Shown here: in pieces, positions 6,631 to 14,213 of the stretch
Numbering within the stretch: the first letter of the stretch is position 1
Layout of the letters: every line of letters starts with the position of its first letter
DNA from: a virus
Reading direction: 5' to 3' (one strand)
Length of the DNA stretch: 59,749 nt
IMG/VR virus record: IMGVR_UViG_3300009376_000018
Location: 1 to 59,749 of that record
Notes under the pieces: generated by a model
Seen by the model: the letters and a program-made list of their open reading frames with translations, nothing else
Database searches by the model: none
Told to the model about the DNA's origin: nothing
Position numbers and translations under genes: made by a program

Positions 6631-7145
6631 ACGATGAAACAAAAAGGGGAAGAGGTCGTCCAAAGGGCGCCCCAAATAAACCTAAGATGGAACTTATTCA
6701 AGAAAGAGTAAGACTTCCTAAAAACGCAGATGTCTATGAGATACTTTGCCAAGCAGATTTAGTTGCACAAGAGAATGAAGATAATGCCGTTAATGGACTT
6801 ATGACATTTGCTCAAACTAATGGCGCTGTTGAGAAAGTATTGATGTGGGCATTCAGCGACAGAATAACTTCTAAACTACCAAAAGGCAAAACGCCTTACA
6901 AACCTAACGATGCACCTGCAAGTGACTTGTCAGAAAGTGCATTAAGGTTTGAACATAGGAAGTTTAAATACTTTTGTACTAATGAGATTCCTGCATTGAG
7001 AAGAGAAACAATGTGGATCGAATTGTTGGAAGGTATCCCTGCTAAAGAAGCAGAATTAATGGAACTAGTCAAAGATAAAGTTTGGCCGTTCAAAAACATC
7101 ACAAAGGAAATTGCTAAAAAGGCCTTTCCTAATGTGAACTTTTAG
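6627..7145 (+). CDS. Hypothetical protein with AT-hook-like N-terminus
   Basis: 172 residues. It starts with KRGRGRPKGAPNKPK, which matches the AT-hook core (GRP flanked by basic residues) and suggests binding to AT-rich DNA. The rest is predominantly helical, with a conserved-looking SALRFEHRKFKYFCTNEIPALRRETMWIELLEGIPAKEAELMEL region split between helices. It overlaps rnh by 4 nt (ATGA) and is therefore coupled to it, pointing to a role in replication or recombination (inference). No named family recognised with confidence. Confidence 0.65.
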   Translation: MNDETKRGRGRPKGAPNKPKMELIQERVRLPKNADVYEILCQADLVAQENEDNAVNGLMTFAQTNGAVEKVLMWAFSDRITSKLPKGKTPYKPNDAPASDLSESALRFEHRKFKYFCTNEIPALRRETMWIELLEGIPAKEAELMELVKDKVWPFKNITKEIAKKAFPNVNF

Positions 7146-7152
7146 ATAAATA
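7145..7152 (+). promoter_or_regulatory. T4-type late promoter GATAAATA
   Basis: GATAAATA is followed by 4 nt and the ATG at 7157. The spacing is one shorter than in the other leaderless sites. Confidence 0.45.
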
Positions 7153-7156
7153 TAAT

Positions 7157-7246
7157 ATGTCCGCAGAGACTATAGATATAGATTTAGGGAAGTATGAGAC
7201 TTCCGATATACATACTTCTAGTCGAGTCGGACTCCATGGAGTTTAA
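7157..7246 (+). CDS. Small acidic peptide (29 aa)
   Basis: A 29-codon ORF right after a late-promoter octamer and ending 2 nt before the next gene's ATG. The product is hydrophilic (ETIDIDLGKYETSDIHTSS). No strong ribosome binding site precedes it or the following gene, so it may act as a short coupled leader ORF. Function unknown. Confidence 0.35.
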   Translation: MSAETIDIDLGKYETSDIHTSSRVGLHGV

Positions 7247-7248
7247 TT

Positions 7249-8691
7249 ATGGCAGACGAACCTAAAACATTCGCAGAACAAAGGGTGACGGAAGAAGTCC
7301 TATCTGAATCCGATAGAATCCGTAAACGCATAACGGATTACAAAGCACAACTTAATCCACAATCATTAGGAGTTATAGAGGTCATGTTGAACCAACAACT
7401 CGCTAGTGGTCAAACCAAACCAGGCGACCTAGACGCTCTTATTTTATTAAGAGACGATATAAACAAATCAAGCATTGAATATAGAACGCAATTAGAAAAC
7501 GCACAACGCAGATTAGCTGAACTCGCAGAACAAGATGCTGCCGAGAAAATTGCTCTAGAAGAAGCAAAAATAACGGCAATCGTTGATGCTAGAGATACCG
7601 AAAGACAAAGAAGAAAAGATGCAGAGAGTAGACTTGCACAAGTTGAAGCTGTTCTTGTATCACATGGTATATCTATGGACTTAAATGCAGATGGTGTTAT
7701 TGGTCTTGCAGAAGGACAAGTCGCAGATGAACTTACTGCTGAAGAACAAGAACAAGTTGATAACATTGTTTCAGTAGAGAAAGATAATATTGCTGAGATA
7801 CAACAAACAGCACTTGCACAACCAGTAGAACCAGTAGAACCAAAAGAACCTTCTCGTGCATTTCAAATGGCAAGAATGTTAAATCCAGAACCAGAAGTTC
7901 CTGAAGCAGAAACAGAAGAACCACCTACTCCAACAGATGAGCAGATGGCAGCCGCACAAGAAATGATTGAAGAACTTGAAGAAACTGATTGGTCTCACGA
8001 ATATCAAGAAGACTACGGATATGATGCAAATGGTTCTCCAACAACTGAGTCTCCTCGTATAGAAGCATCACAATCTGAAACTACACAACTGTTTCAAGAA
8101 ACTCACGATTGGGCCGACAATGAAGATAAAGAAAGAAAAACTTTTGAAGAATGGAACGAAGAACAAGCACAACAAGTCGAAGAAAGAGAACATGTTCTAG
8201 ATGTTCCAGAAGATGCTAAAGGCACAGAAGAGTTTTTGAAAACTGTTGAAGAAGTAGAGAAGACTTCTAATAGAACTGAACTTGCAGATGGTGTTTACAT
8301 AGAAGAAAGAGAAGTTGAAGAAACACCTTCACCTTCTGCACCAGTTATTACTGCTAGTCAATTGCCAGGAGATGTCAAGACTTTCGCTGAAACGGAAGAC
8401 TATCCAGGTGAGACAGAAGAAGAGTATGACGAAGTAACCATACCTACTGAATCTGAGTTGAAGGGTATGACAAAGAAAACAATTCATGCTGAAGCAGAAA
8501 CATTAAACTTTGATGTTCCTACATCATTAACTAAAACAAAAATGATTGAGAGTTTCAAACAGCAGACAGAAGATTTGATTTCTAGTCTCCAAGAAAGTGG
8601 TGAATTCGTAAGTGCTGAGACAACAGACACTAAGGATTCTGATGATGATGATGGCGATACCGATAATATCCAAGACGGCGGTTACTTCTAA
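7249..8691 (+). CDS. Acidic, coiled-coil, low-complexity protein with C-terminal SAP-like segment
   Basis: 480 residues, very rich in Glu, Gln and Pro. Residues about 60-130 are a long helix likely to form a coiled coil (EYRTQLENAQRRLAELAEQD). Residues about 160-380 are a disordered acidic region with EP/VEP runs. Near 395-445 a short helical unit (SELKGMTKKTIHAEAETL, then TSLTKTKMIESF) resembles SAP/Rho-N-type helix-extension-helix motifs, which often bind nucleic acids. The end is an Asp cluster (SDDDDGDTD). Composition suggests a scaffold-like or DNA-mimic protein, but no family is recognised. The last 50 nt overlap the next ORF. Confidence 0.65.
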   Translation: MADEPKTFAEQRVTEEVLSESDRIRKRITDYKAQLNPQSLGVIEVMLNQQLASGQTKPGDLDALILLRDDINKSSIEYRTQLENAQRRLAELAEQDAAEKIALEEAKITAIVDARDTERQRRKDAESRLAQVEAVLVSHGISMDLNADGVIGLAEGQVADELTAEEQEQVDNIVSVEKDNIAEIQQTALAQPVEPVEPKEPSRAFQMARMLNPEPEVPEAETEEPPTPTDEQMAAAQEMIEELEETDWSHEYQEDYGYDANGSPTTESPRIEASQSETTQLFQETHDWADNEDKERKTFEEWNEEQAQQVEEREHVLDVPEDAKGTEEFLKTVEEVEKTSNRTELADGVYIEEREVEETPSPSAPVITASQLPGDVKTFAETEDYPGETEEEYDEVTIPTESELKGMTKKTIHAEAETLNFDVPTSLTKTKMIESFKQQTEDLISSLQESGEFVSAETTDTKDSDDDDGDTDNIQDGGYF

Positions 8692-9130
8692 GGTAACCAT
8701 ATCAGAACTTTATAAAGATAATTTAAGTCCAATATACGGATGGATTCTTGATAAGGATTATCATCGTGTCGACTTAAGTCCAGAACTGTCGACCATTCTA
8801 GGAACAAGATACTTAGAAGACCAACCACACAAGACAATCAAAATTTATACAGCCGGAATATCAAATGGTATGGGTCTGCGAGTTAGACCTTACGGTTTCA
8901 TATTATCATTAGCACCAATGCAATTAGAACTAGAAGAAATAAAAAGTTATTCTTCCGATGTTTATTGGAGAAAGATAGGGCAGAACCCTAAGTCAACAGA
9001 GTTCAATCATGACGAAGATGCACAATGGTTCATGGTACCAGAAGACGACTTCGAATTGGGAGAATACGAAGCTACTGTGGTACTAGATAACGGCGATGTT
9101 CCAAGACACCTGGTTTGTAATGCCGTCTAA
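8642..9130 (+). CDS. Hypothetical protein, start uncertain
   Basis: About 163 residues if started at the run of four ATG codons (8642-8651), which overlaps the Asp cluster of the preceding gene. The conserved part probably begins around TISELYKDNLSPIYGWILDKD. It is a mixed alpha/beta, acidic protein with GMGLRVRPYGFILSLAPM in the middle and a FMVPEDDFELGEYEATVVLDNGD hairpin region near the end. No motif was recognised. It overlaps the radical SAM gene by 11 nt, so it may belong to that pathway (inference). Confidence 0.55.
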   Translation: MMMMAIPIISKTAVTSKVTISELYKDNLSPIYGWILDKDYHRVDLSPELSTILGTRYLEDQPHKTIKIYTAGISNGMGLRVRPYGFILSLAPMQLELEEIKSYSSDVYWRKIGQNPKSTEFNHDEDAQWFMVPEDDFELGEYEATVVLDNGDVPRHLVCNAV

Positions 9131-10040
9131 TATTCCAGTCACAGCAGTTGACCAATTTGATTTTCTAGAACATAGAAAAGAACAAGAGAAGAAACATTGG
9201 GCTAAGAAGAACCTATTAAATCCCTTAGACTCTATTCTTACAGTTGAGATTAACACCACAGAGTTGTGCAATAGAACTTGTGTGTTTTGTCCGAGACATG
9301 ACCCTAAAGTTTATCCAAATAGAAACTTGCATTTAACTGTTAAGGGTGCAACGATAATCGCAGAAGAGTTAGGAAGAAATTCTTATATTGGCAAGATATC
9401 GTTTAGTGGTTTCGGAGAGAACTTACTTAATCCACAATTCATACCTATAATAAAAGAGTTTAGATTTAATTGCCCACAAGCAACGATAGAGTGTAATACG
9501 AATGGTGATAAACTAAATGAAATGTATATACAGTCGTTGTTCAAAGCAGGATTAGACTTGCTTTATATTAATCTATATGATGGAATAGAACAGATGCAAC
9601 ACTTTGAAAGTATGCTAACTAGTATAAGAGAAGAACAATATAAGTTTCGTATGCATTGGGGTGACTTTGAGAAACATGGTTTAATATTAAACAATAGAAG
9701 TGGTGTGATAGATTGGGTTGGTATAGAAGAATCTGATATCAAAGCTCTACAAGGTAAACCATGTCATTATCCTTTCTACAAAATGTTTATCGATTGGAAT
9801 GGAGATGTGTTGTTCTGTTCTAACGATTGGGGTAAAGAACATGTTGTGGGTAATCTCTTACAACAGAGTTTGCATGATGTATGGTTTAGTAAACCAATGA
9901 ATAAGATTAGAGCGAGATTGATGAAAGGTGACCGTTCACATTCACCTTGTAATAAATGTAGTGTAGATGGTTCACTGTTTGGTAAACCATCGTTTGATTT
10001 AATCAAAGAATATTATGAAAGTAGCGATAACAGGAAGTAG
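9120..10040 (+). CDS. Radical SAM protein with SPASM-like C-terminus
   Basis: 306 residues from the ATG at 9120, chosen because it overlaps the upstream stop closely; a longer frame starts at 9096. The radical SAM signature CX3CX2C is exact: Cys50, Cys54 and Cys57 in LCNRTCVFCPR. SGFGENLL and IECNTNGD follow as SAM-binding and barrel strands. The C-terminal third has extra cysteines (PCHYPFYKMFIDWNGDVLFC, then SPCNKC), the pattern of SPASM domains carrying auxiliary Fe-S clusters and found in peptide- or carbohydrate-modifying enzymes. It overlaps the SDR gene by 26 nt, implying a shared pathway. The substrate is unknown. Confidence 0.88.
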   Translation: MPSNIPVTAVDQFDFLEHRKEQEKKHWAKKNLLNPLDSILTVEINTTELCNRTCVFCPRHDPKVYPNRNLHLTVKGATIIAEELGRNSYIGKISFSGFGENLLNPQFIPIIKEFRFNCPQATIECNTNGDKLNEMYIQSLFKAGLDLLYINLYDGIEQMQHFESMLTSIREEQYKFRMHWGDFEKHGLILNNRSGVIDWVGIEESDIKALQGKPCHYPFYKMFIDWNGDVLFCSNDWGKEHVVGNLLQQSLHDVWFSKPMNKIRARLMKGDRSHSPCNKCSVDGSLFGKPSFDLIKEYYESSDNRK

Positions 10041-10638
10041 TGGTCTAGCAAAAGAGATTGCAAATATGTTGGAGGGTACTCGACATGAAGACAACTGGAT
10101 TGAAGTTATAACTCCTAGAATAGACGACATCTTATCTCACAACACTGATTGGAAACCTTTCGAAGAGGTTGATGTTTTTATTAACTTTGCACACAGAGAC
10201 TTCGACCAAATTAAAATTCTAGATATAATTCATCGTGTATGGGAAGATGATGATAGTAAATTCGTTATTAACTTTTCATCTCGTGCATCTCAACCAAACA
10301 TATCTAAAGGATATCTTTACGCATCTCAGAAGGCATCTCTAAATCATCTCAGTAATAACTTAACATACAACTCAGATAAGAAATATAAACTCACCACAAT
10401 CAACCTAGGTTTGTTAAATCATAATGAATTGCCGAGTGTTGCTTGGTTAGATGTTTGTCGTTTAATACATTATCTAATTACAGCTCTTCCTAAGATAGAA
10501 ATACCAGAGATAACTATACAACAACATGCTAATTATCAGAGAGTTCAAAACCATAAACAAGTTCTTAAATACAGAGAGAATAGAAATCTAAAAAAAGAAG
10601 TTAAAGACGAATATGAATATTGGATTGAAGAAAGTTAA
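10015..10638 (+). CDS. Short-chain dehydrogenase/reductase-like protein
   Basis: 207 residues with the SDR/Rossmann layout: AITGSSGLAKEIA (Gly-rich NAD(P) loop, about 4-16), FINFAH (about 55-60), VINFSSRAS with Ser88/Ser89, and the catalytic YxxxK as Tyr102-x3-Lys106 in YLYASQKASL. It is shorter than typical SDRs (about 250 aa), with a charged C-terminal tail. It begins inside the end of the radical SAM gene, so the two are co-translated. A role in sugar or small-molecule modification is plausible, but the substrate is not known. Confidence 0.78.
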   Translation: MKVAITGSSGLAKEIANMLEGTRHEDNWIEVITPRIDDILSHNTDWKPFEEVDVFINFAHRDFDQIKILDIIHRVWEDDDSKFVINFSSRASQPNISKGYLYASQKASLNHLSNNLTYNSDKKYKLTTINLGLLNHNELPSVAWLDVCRLIHYLITALPKIEIPEITIQQHANYQRVQNHKQVLKYRENRNLKKEVKDEYEYWIEES

Positions 10639-10801
10639 ACCACCGAAAATAGGTGACGAGATAATTCATTACGAACCCTATTTCGAGAGAGAGTCTAAAG
10701 GTAAAGTTGTAGAATTATTATCATCTCAATTTGTATATGAAACAGAAGATGGTCAAACAAGATATTGCTTATTCAAAGAAAACTGGAACATAACACACTA
10801 A
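10613..10801 (+). CDS. Small protein, KOW/Tudor-like beta-barrel candidate
   Basis: 62 residues with a likely all-beta pattern: KIGDEIIHYEPY, ESKGKVVELLSSQFVYETEDG and QTRYCLFKENW. The G-D-x-I ... G-K-V-x-E-L ... spacing resembles small SH3-like (KOW/Tudor) folds, but the match is only structural guesswork. It starts inside the SDR gene, and its stop codon is part of the following late-promoter-like motif. Confidence 0.5.
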   Translation: MNIGLKKVKPPKIGDEIIHYEPYFERESKGKVVELLSSQFVYETEDGQTRYCLFKENWNITH

Positions 10802-10804
10802 ATA
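10797..10804 (+). promoter_or_regulatory. Late-promoter-like ACTAAATA
   Basis: ACTAAATA overlaps the upstream stop, then 5 nt, then the ATG at 10810. Confidence 0.4.
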
Positions 10805-10809
10805 AAAAT

Positions 10810-10962
10810 ATGGAAAAGGAAATAAAACACCCCTATCAAAGAGAACACATATACAACGAGTCTTTGCTACCTCAAGCAGAACAGAAGTATAGAGGTTGGT
10901 ATTGGGACCATTTAACAAAAGAATTCTATCGGTGGGATAACTTCCCTAGATTAACTAAATAG
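10810..10962 (+). CDS. Small hypothetical protein (50 aa)
   Basis: 50 residues, aromatic-rich (KYRGWYWDHLTKEFYRWDN), soluble. The start is supported by the promoter-like motif exactly 5 nt upstream. A longer frame from 10765 would run through the upstream gene's end. No homologue recognised. The spacing to the next gene (4 nt) suggests a shared transcript. Confidence 0.5.
   Translation: MEKEIKHPYQREHIYNESLLPQAEQKYRGWYWDHLTKEFYRWDNFPRLTK
10954..10961 (+). promoter_or_regulatory. Late-promoter-like ACTAAATA
   Basis: Overlaps the end of the upstream gene; exactly 5 nt precede the ATG at 10967. Confidence 0.4.
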
Positions 10963-10966
10963 TCCT

Positions 10967-11218
10967 ATGGCAGATATAGAATACAACGACTTCGGTTTTA
11001 CAGCTATGGATGCAGATGAACTTGCATCTGTAGATACAAAGATTGTAGAAAAGACAACAACCGCAACAGAAGTTATCACTAAACTAGATAACTTTATCAG
11101 ACCCCTTTTAGAGAATCTTGCTAAAGATTCAGACAAAGATTATATCTACTGGCCTAACAGATTAGATATTCTCACCAAGAAACTAAAAGAATTAGACGAA
11201 CTACAGAAAAACTTATAA
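10967..11218 (+). CDS. Small acidic helical protein (83 aa)
   Basis: 83 residues. The N-terminus is acidic (IEYNDFGFTAMDADELASV). The remainder is one or two long amphipathic helices (LDNFIRPLLENLAKDSDKD, then LTKKLKELDELQKNL) compatible with a coiled-coil dimer. Small proteins of this composition occur beside replication genes of T4-like marine phages, but no function is known. It is the last gene before a promoter region. Confidence 0.55.
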   Translation: MADIEYNDFGFTAMDADELASVDTKIVEKTTTATEVITKLDNFIRPLLENLAKDSDKDYIYWPNRLDILTKKLKELDELQKNL

Positions 11219-11224
11219 AACCAC

Positions 11225-11254
11225 TTGAGTCCAGGTACAATTTTTTGATACAAT
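11225..11254 (+). promoter_or_regulatory. Early-type phage promoter
   Basis: TTGAGT (11225-11230) in AAAACCACTTGAGT, an 18-nt spacer, then TACAAT (11249-11254). A short leader with AAGGAG precedes the GTG at 11287. The AAAACCACYT block is shared with the site at 5753. Confidence 0.55.
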
Positions 11255-11286
11255 AGTATCTAATATATTATACAAGGAGTACAAAA

Positions 11287-11544
11287 GTGCAAAAAATTAA
11301 GCAGTTTTCTTATTATGGAGATAGCCCAGCAACAAAGAAAATAGTCGATATGGGTAGAGAATTAATAACTTTATGCGAGAAGAATGAGTTATATCCAAAG
11401 GATGATTTGTTATGGAACGCCGCTGTGACAGCAGGTAATAAGATGGTTACATTCGGAACACCATGGGCAAGATTCAAAGATGTTAGTAGTTTCACGGACT
11501 TAGAACGCAAAGCAGTTCTCGGTTATCTTGAACAAAAGGGTTGA
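11287..11544 (+). CDS. Hypothetical protein (85 aa), GTG start
   Basis: 85 residues starting at GTG, 7 nt after AAGGAG. It is compact and alpha-helical (IVDMGRELITLCEKNELYP, then DDLLWNAAVTAGNKMV), ending FTDLERKAVLGYLEQKG. No motif was recognised. The leader (ATACAAGGAGTACAA) resembles that of gp32 (ATACAAGGAGAATACAA), which may reflect common translational control. The end overlaps the -35 of the next promoter. Confidence 0.6.
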   Translation: MQKIKQFSYYGDSPATKKIVDMGRELITLCEKNELYPKDDLLWNAAVTAGNKMVTFGTPWARFKDVSSFTDLERKAVLGYLEQKG

Positions 11545-11570
11545 CAATGGGCCTCACTTTTTAGTACCAT
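11541..11570 (+). promoter_or_regulatory. Early-type phage promoter
   Basis: TTGACA (11541-11546), an 18-nt spacer, then TACCAT (11565-11570) in TAGTACCATGG. The ATG at 11577 lies at the expected +1. Confidence 0.6.
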
Positions 11571-11576
11571 GGATAC

Positions 11577-11612
11577 ATGATGAGAATAATACTAAAAGGA
11601 GACAAAATATGA
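11577..11612 (+). CDS. Candidate leader peptide (11 aa)
   Basis: ATG at the predicted transcription start encodes MMRIILKGDKI and stops in an ATGA overlap with the next gene. The AAAGGAG ribosome binding site of that gene lies inside this ORF. Translation of the peptide could therefore influence initiation downstream. It may equally be untranslated leader. Confidence 0.3.
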   Translation: MMRIILKGDKI

Positions 11613-11998
11613 AAGACTTAAATGTTCTAGTCGACAAACTTTGTGAAGACCTCACAAATACTCTTTGCGGTGAATACAAACATTGCATGGACAATGGTGC
11701 TCACTACGCACCAAAAGTCGGTAAAAAATACATCAAAATCGTCTCATACGACAACGCTCACAAAGGTGGGGGTTCTGTATGGGGTTTCATTAACATTGCC
11801 GAATTCAAAAAAGGCCTTTGCGGAATCACTTTCAAAGAAGGTGATGTTCTAAAAGCTAGTGGATGGAGGGCACCCGCCCTAAACAGACCAAGAGGAAATC
11901 TCTTCGATGGTTTCACTGTTACCAGAAGAACCATGTACGGTCCTGGTTACATTTCAGGATATTCAGCAGGTGGAAAAAGAAATGGGAGGTTCGTGTAA
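11609..11998 (+). CDS. Hypothetical protein (129 aa)
   Basis: Start chosen at 11609 because AAAGGAG lies 8 nt upstream; a longer frame from 11528 would run through the promoter. It is a mixed alpha/beta protein with two Cys in the N-terminal helix region (LCEDLTNTLCGEYKHC) and a Gly-rich C-terminus (YGPGYISGYSAGGKRNG) that looks flexible. A KKYIKIVSYDNAHKGGGSVWGF beta segment occupies the middle. Function unknown. It shares its stop with the next start (TAATG). Confidence 0.6.
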   Translation: MKDLNVLVDKLCEDLTNTLCGEYKHCMDNGAHYAPKVGKKYIKIVSYDNAHKGGGSVWGFINIAEFKKGLCGITFKEGDVLKASGWRAPALNRPRGNLFDGFTVTRRTMYGPGYISGYSAGGKRNGRFV

Positions 11999-12393
11999 TG
12001 GCACAAACAATACAATTTATACCTTGCACTGAGACAAGTGCAGGCGGTTCATTAAAAGGAAATATCTTTGCTACTTACAATGAGTTAGAAACAATGTTCG
12101 GTGAACCTGCCTTTTGCGGAAACGGCGATAAAATCACAACTGAGTTCTGCATTGATTACGAAGTCAATGACGATGAAGAAGGTTGGGACACTGGCACATT
12201 CGCTCTTTATGACTGGCATTACGCAAGAAACTTTGGTGATGATTACGAAAAGATAACATGGAATGTTGGCGGGAAGAATTACAACGATTCTCTTGCTGCT
12301 GATTTGGCATTAAAACTTTTCGCTAAATCTGGAGAAAGTCTTGTGTATGCAAAATGGCATGATGTTCCAGAAGAAGACGAGTTGTTCTTATGA
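11998..12393 (+). CDS. Hypothetical protein (131 aa)
   Basis: 131 residues, acidic. It has the central pattern ELETMFGEPAFCGNGDKITTEF, an acidic YEVNDDEEGWDTGTFALYDW stretch, and WNVGGKNYNDSLAADLALKLF near the end. The fold looks like a small alpha+beta domain with an exposed Trp/Tyr face. It is coupled to its neighbours by TAATG and ATGA overlaps. No homologue I can name. Confidence 0.6.
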   Translation: MAQTIQFIPCTETSAGGSLKGNIFATYNELETMFGEPAFCGNGDKITTEFCIDYEVNDDEEGWDTGTFALYDWHYARNFGDDYEKITWNVGGKNYNDSLAADLALKLFAKSGESLVYAKWHDVPEEDELFL

Positions 12394-12608
12394 GTGTAAA
12401 TAAACCTTTTTTAGAAACACATCACAGAATCTTATCAGATACTAGTGATGATAAACTCACACCAGAAGAAGTTTACAACTTAGAGAAATATGGTGTAAAA
12501 CATCCAAGTGAGTTTGCGATAGAAGAAATTGAACTACAAGACGGTGAATGTATTTGTGGTGAATTAAACTGTAAAGATGAATATGTCCATTGGACATCAG
12601 GATGGTAA
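12390..12608 (+). CDS. Small hypothetical protein (72 aa), possible metal site
   Basis: 72 residues. The C-terminal part has GECICGELNCKDEYVHW, with three Cys and a His that could bind a metal ion. The N-terminal part carries HHRILSD and an EEVYNLEKYGVKHPSEF helix. The ATG overlaps the previous stop (ATGA). Function unknown. Confidence 0.5.
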   Translation: MSVNKPFLETHHRILSDTSDDKLTPEEVYNLEKYGVKHPSEFAIEEIELQDGECICGELNCKDEYVHWTSGW

Positions 12609-12609
12609 T

Positions 12610-12798
12610 ATGATGATAAATAATTTTAACCACTTAATAGACGATATGGAAATCTTCTTTCAAGAGTTAGATTACTTACGAGAAAGTGCTACAATGAATA
12701 TGTTTGGCGCTCCTCGTTGGTTACAAGATAACTATGACTTGAATAAAGATGAAGCAAAACATGTCTTTGTTCAGTGGACAAAAACTATAGAGGCGTAG
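12610..12798 (+). CDS. Small hypothetical helical protein (62 aa)
   Basis: 62 residues from the ATG at 12610, chosen because it follows the previous stop directly. The product is acidic and helical (LIDDMEIFFQELDYLRES, then NKDEAKHVFVQWTKTI), probably a two-helix protein. No ribosome binding site stands out and no family is recognised. It is part of the operon ending in the cell-wall hydrolase. Confidence 0.5.
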   Translation: MMINNFNHLIDDMEIFFQELDYLRESATMNMFGAPRWLQDNYDLNKDEAKHVFVQWTKTIEA

Positions 12799-12799
12799 T

Positions 12800-13312
12800 A
12801 TGACTAAAGCATATAAAGCATTCCTATATGGAATGGGTTTCGGAGCATTATTGATGTTCTTATTATTATTTCCGTCTACAGTTAAGGCGTCTGATGAAAA
12901 TGGTGATACATTCTGCCTTGCACAAAACATTTATTTTGAGGCAGGTAATCAACCACTCGCTGGTAAGATTGCAGTAGCACATGTTGTATTGAATAGATTA
13001 GAACACAGGTCTTATCCAAACAATATTTGTGGTGTTGTTTATCAGGCGAAAATGAGAGAGAGTTGGCAAGGCGAAATGATACCAGTTCGCAATCAATGTC
13101 AGTTCAGTTGGTTTTGTGATGGTAAGTCAGATGTACCATTAGACACGAAGACCTGGTTAGAAGTTTTAAGGATTGCAAGAGATATACAAGATGGTGCTTG
13201 GGCCGACATTACAGAAGGTGCAACTCATTATCATGCTACTCGTGTGAACCCTTATTGGGCAGATTCATTAAATGAAACTGTAGTTATTAACGAACATAAA
13301 TTTTACAAATGA
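12800..13312 (+). CDS. SleB/CwlJ-type cell-wall hydrolase (candidate endolysin)
   Basis: 170 residues. An N-terminal signal peptide or signal anchor (about 8-30, MGFGALLMFLLLFPSTVKA) precedes a Hydrolase_2 domain. It shows IYFEAGNQPLAGKIAVAHVV (catalytic Glu in the first helix), VVYQ, CQFSWFCDG and GATHYHATRVNPYWADSL, ending HKFYK. The family cleaves peptidoglycan (lytic transglycosylase/amidase-type activity in spore enzymes) and is used by T4-like marine phages in place of a T4 lysozyme. The secretion signal suggests a SAR- or Sec-type export route to the periplasm. It may be the host-lysis enzyme, as no other endolysin is visible here. Confidence 0.85.
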   Translation: MTKAYKAFLYGMGFGALLMFLLLFPSTVKASDENGDTFCLAQNIYFEAGNQPLAGKIAVAHVVLNRLEHRSYPNNICGVVYQAKMRESWQGEMIPVRNQCQFSWFCDGKSDVPLDTKTWLEVLRIARDIQDGAWADITEGATHYHATRVNPYWADSLNETVVINEHKFYK

Positions 13313-13446
13313 GAAAAGAATTATCAAAAGAAAATATGAACGAGTCGTTAATCAAGGAAGAAATAAGACTCTTTAAAGAAAAGATTGAATGGAATAGAGA
13401 CGGTAATATTGAATATGAAAGAAATAGAAGACATATCGAAAAATAA
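13309..13446 (+). CDS. Small charged helical protein (45 aa)
   Basis: 45 residues, nearly all charged ([20 protein letters not shown]), probably a single helix. It overlaps the hydrolase by 4 nt (ATGA) and the following gene by 32 nt. No homologue recognised. Support comes from operon-style overlap only. Confidence 0.4.
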   Translation: MRKELSKENMNESLIKEEIRLFKEKIEWNRDGNIEYERNRRHIEK

Positions 13447-13708
13447 ATTTAGAGAACATCTAAAGAATACAAATTATTTCCTTGGTGGTTTACAACACAA
13501 GTATTCATTCCCTAATGGTTATGGTGCGAGTGTAGTCAAACACGATTATAGTTATGGTGGTAAAGATGGTCTTTGGGAACTTGCAGTTCTAGATGCAGAA
13601 GAAGAGATAACTTATCATACACCTATAACACAAGATGTTATTGGTTATCTTTCTTGGAAGAATGTAGAGAAGTATTTACAAGAAATACAAGATTTACAAA
13701 CACCATAA
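13415..13708 (+). CDS. Hypothetical protein (97 aa)
   Basis: About 97 residues from the ATG at 13415; an upstream ATG at 13385 would add ten residues but overlaps the previous gene more. The middle is a beta-rich segment ([31 protein letters not shown]). The sequence [28 protein letters not shown] resembles small phage proteins of unknown function. The stop is part of the following late promoter. Confidence 0.55.
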   Translation: MKEIEDISKNKFREHLKNTNYFLGGLQHKYSFPNGYGASVVKHDYSYGGKDGLWELAVLDAEEEITYHTPITQDVIGYLSWKNVEKYLQEIQDLQTP

Positions 13709-13711
13709 ATA
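13704..13711 (+). promoter_or_regulatory. T4-type late promoter CATAAATA
   Basis: CATAAATA, exactly 5 nt, then the ATG at 13717. Confidence 0.5.
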
Positions 13712-13716
13712 ATACT

Positions 13717-13908
13717 ATGAGATTATTAGTAGCAAACTACGGAGATGTTCAAATCTATTCAGATAGACCTTTCGGTTATAAAAGATATCATGTTGAATGG
13801 AAATTTGATGGTAGTAAACAAATGTATAGTAGTCTTTGGTACTCTAAAGACGATGTTATACAGATGGTTGAAGATAATCTACCAGAAAGAAAAGTGATAG
13901 AAGATTAA
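13717..13908 (+). CDS. Small hypothetical protein (63 aa)
   Basis: 63 residues, basic/aromatic beta-rich N-terminus (LLVANYGDVQIYSDRPFGYK) and a helical end (SKDDVIQMVEDNLPER). The start is chosen by the late-promoter octamer 5 nt upstream; a longer frame from 13573 runs through the upstream gene. Its stop overlaps the next ATG. Function unknown. Confidence 0.5.
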   Translation: MRLLVANYGDVQIYSDRPFGYKRYHVEWKFDGSKQMYSSLWYSKDDVIQMVEDNLPERKVIED

Positions 13909-14213
13909 TGCCAACATATGAGTTTTTGAATACTATAACTGGTGAAGTGGAAGAACACTTTATGAGTTATAAAGACCTAGATGAATTTAAAGAAGAATGT
14001 CCTCATCTTCAACAACAGATAACTGCACCTAGTATCGTAGGTGGTCATGGTGACCGTGTCAAACTTGATGGTGGGTTTAAAGATGTTCTAAACAAGATTG
14101 GTGATTCACACCCAGGCTCTGAACTTCATGCAAAACATGGTTCGAAAGATATCAAAAGAGAAAAATCGGTAAAGACTATCAAAAAGCATGTAGACATTCA
14201 GAGTAAAACATAG
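13908..14213 (+). CDS. FmdB-like small protein lacking the zinc cysteines
   Basis: 101 residues. The opening MPTYEFLNTITGEVEEHFMS resembles FmdB-type regulatory zinc-ribbon proteins (MPxYEY...C..C), but the paired cysteines are missing; only one Cys (ECPHL) remains. The middle has GGHGDRVKLDGGFKDVLNKI, and the tail is basic (KHGSKDIKREKSVKTIKKH). Similar FmdB-like proteins are common in T4-like marine phages. A role in regulation or DNA binding is unproven. It directly precedes the promoter of the RecB-like nuclease. Confidence 0.5.
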   Translation: MPTYEFLNTITGEVEEHFMSYKDLDEFKEECPHLQQQITAPSIVGGHGDRVKLDGGFKDVLNKIGDSHPGSELHAKHGSKDIKREKSVKTIKKHVDIQSKT

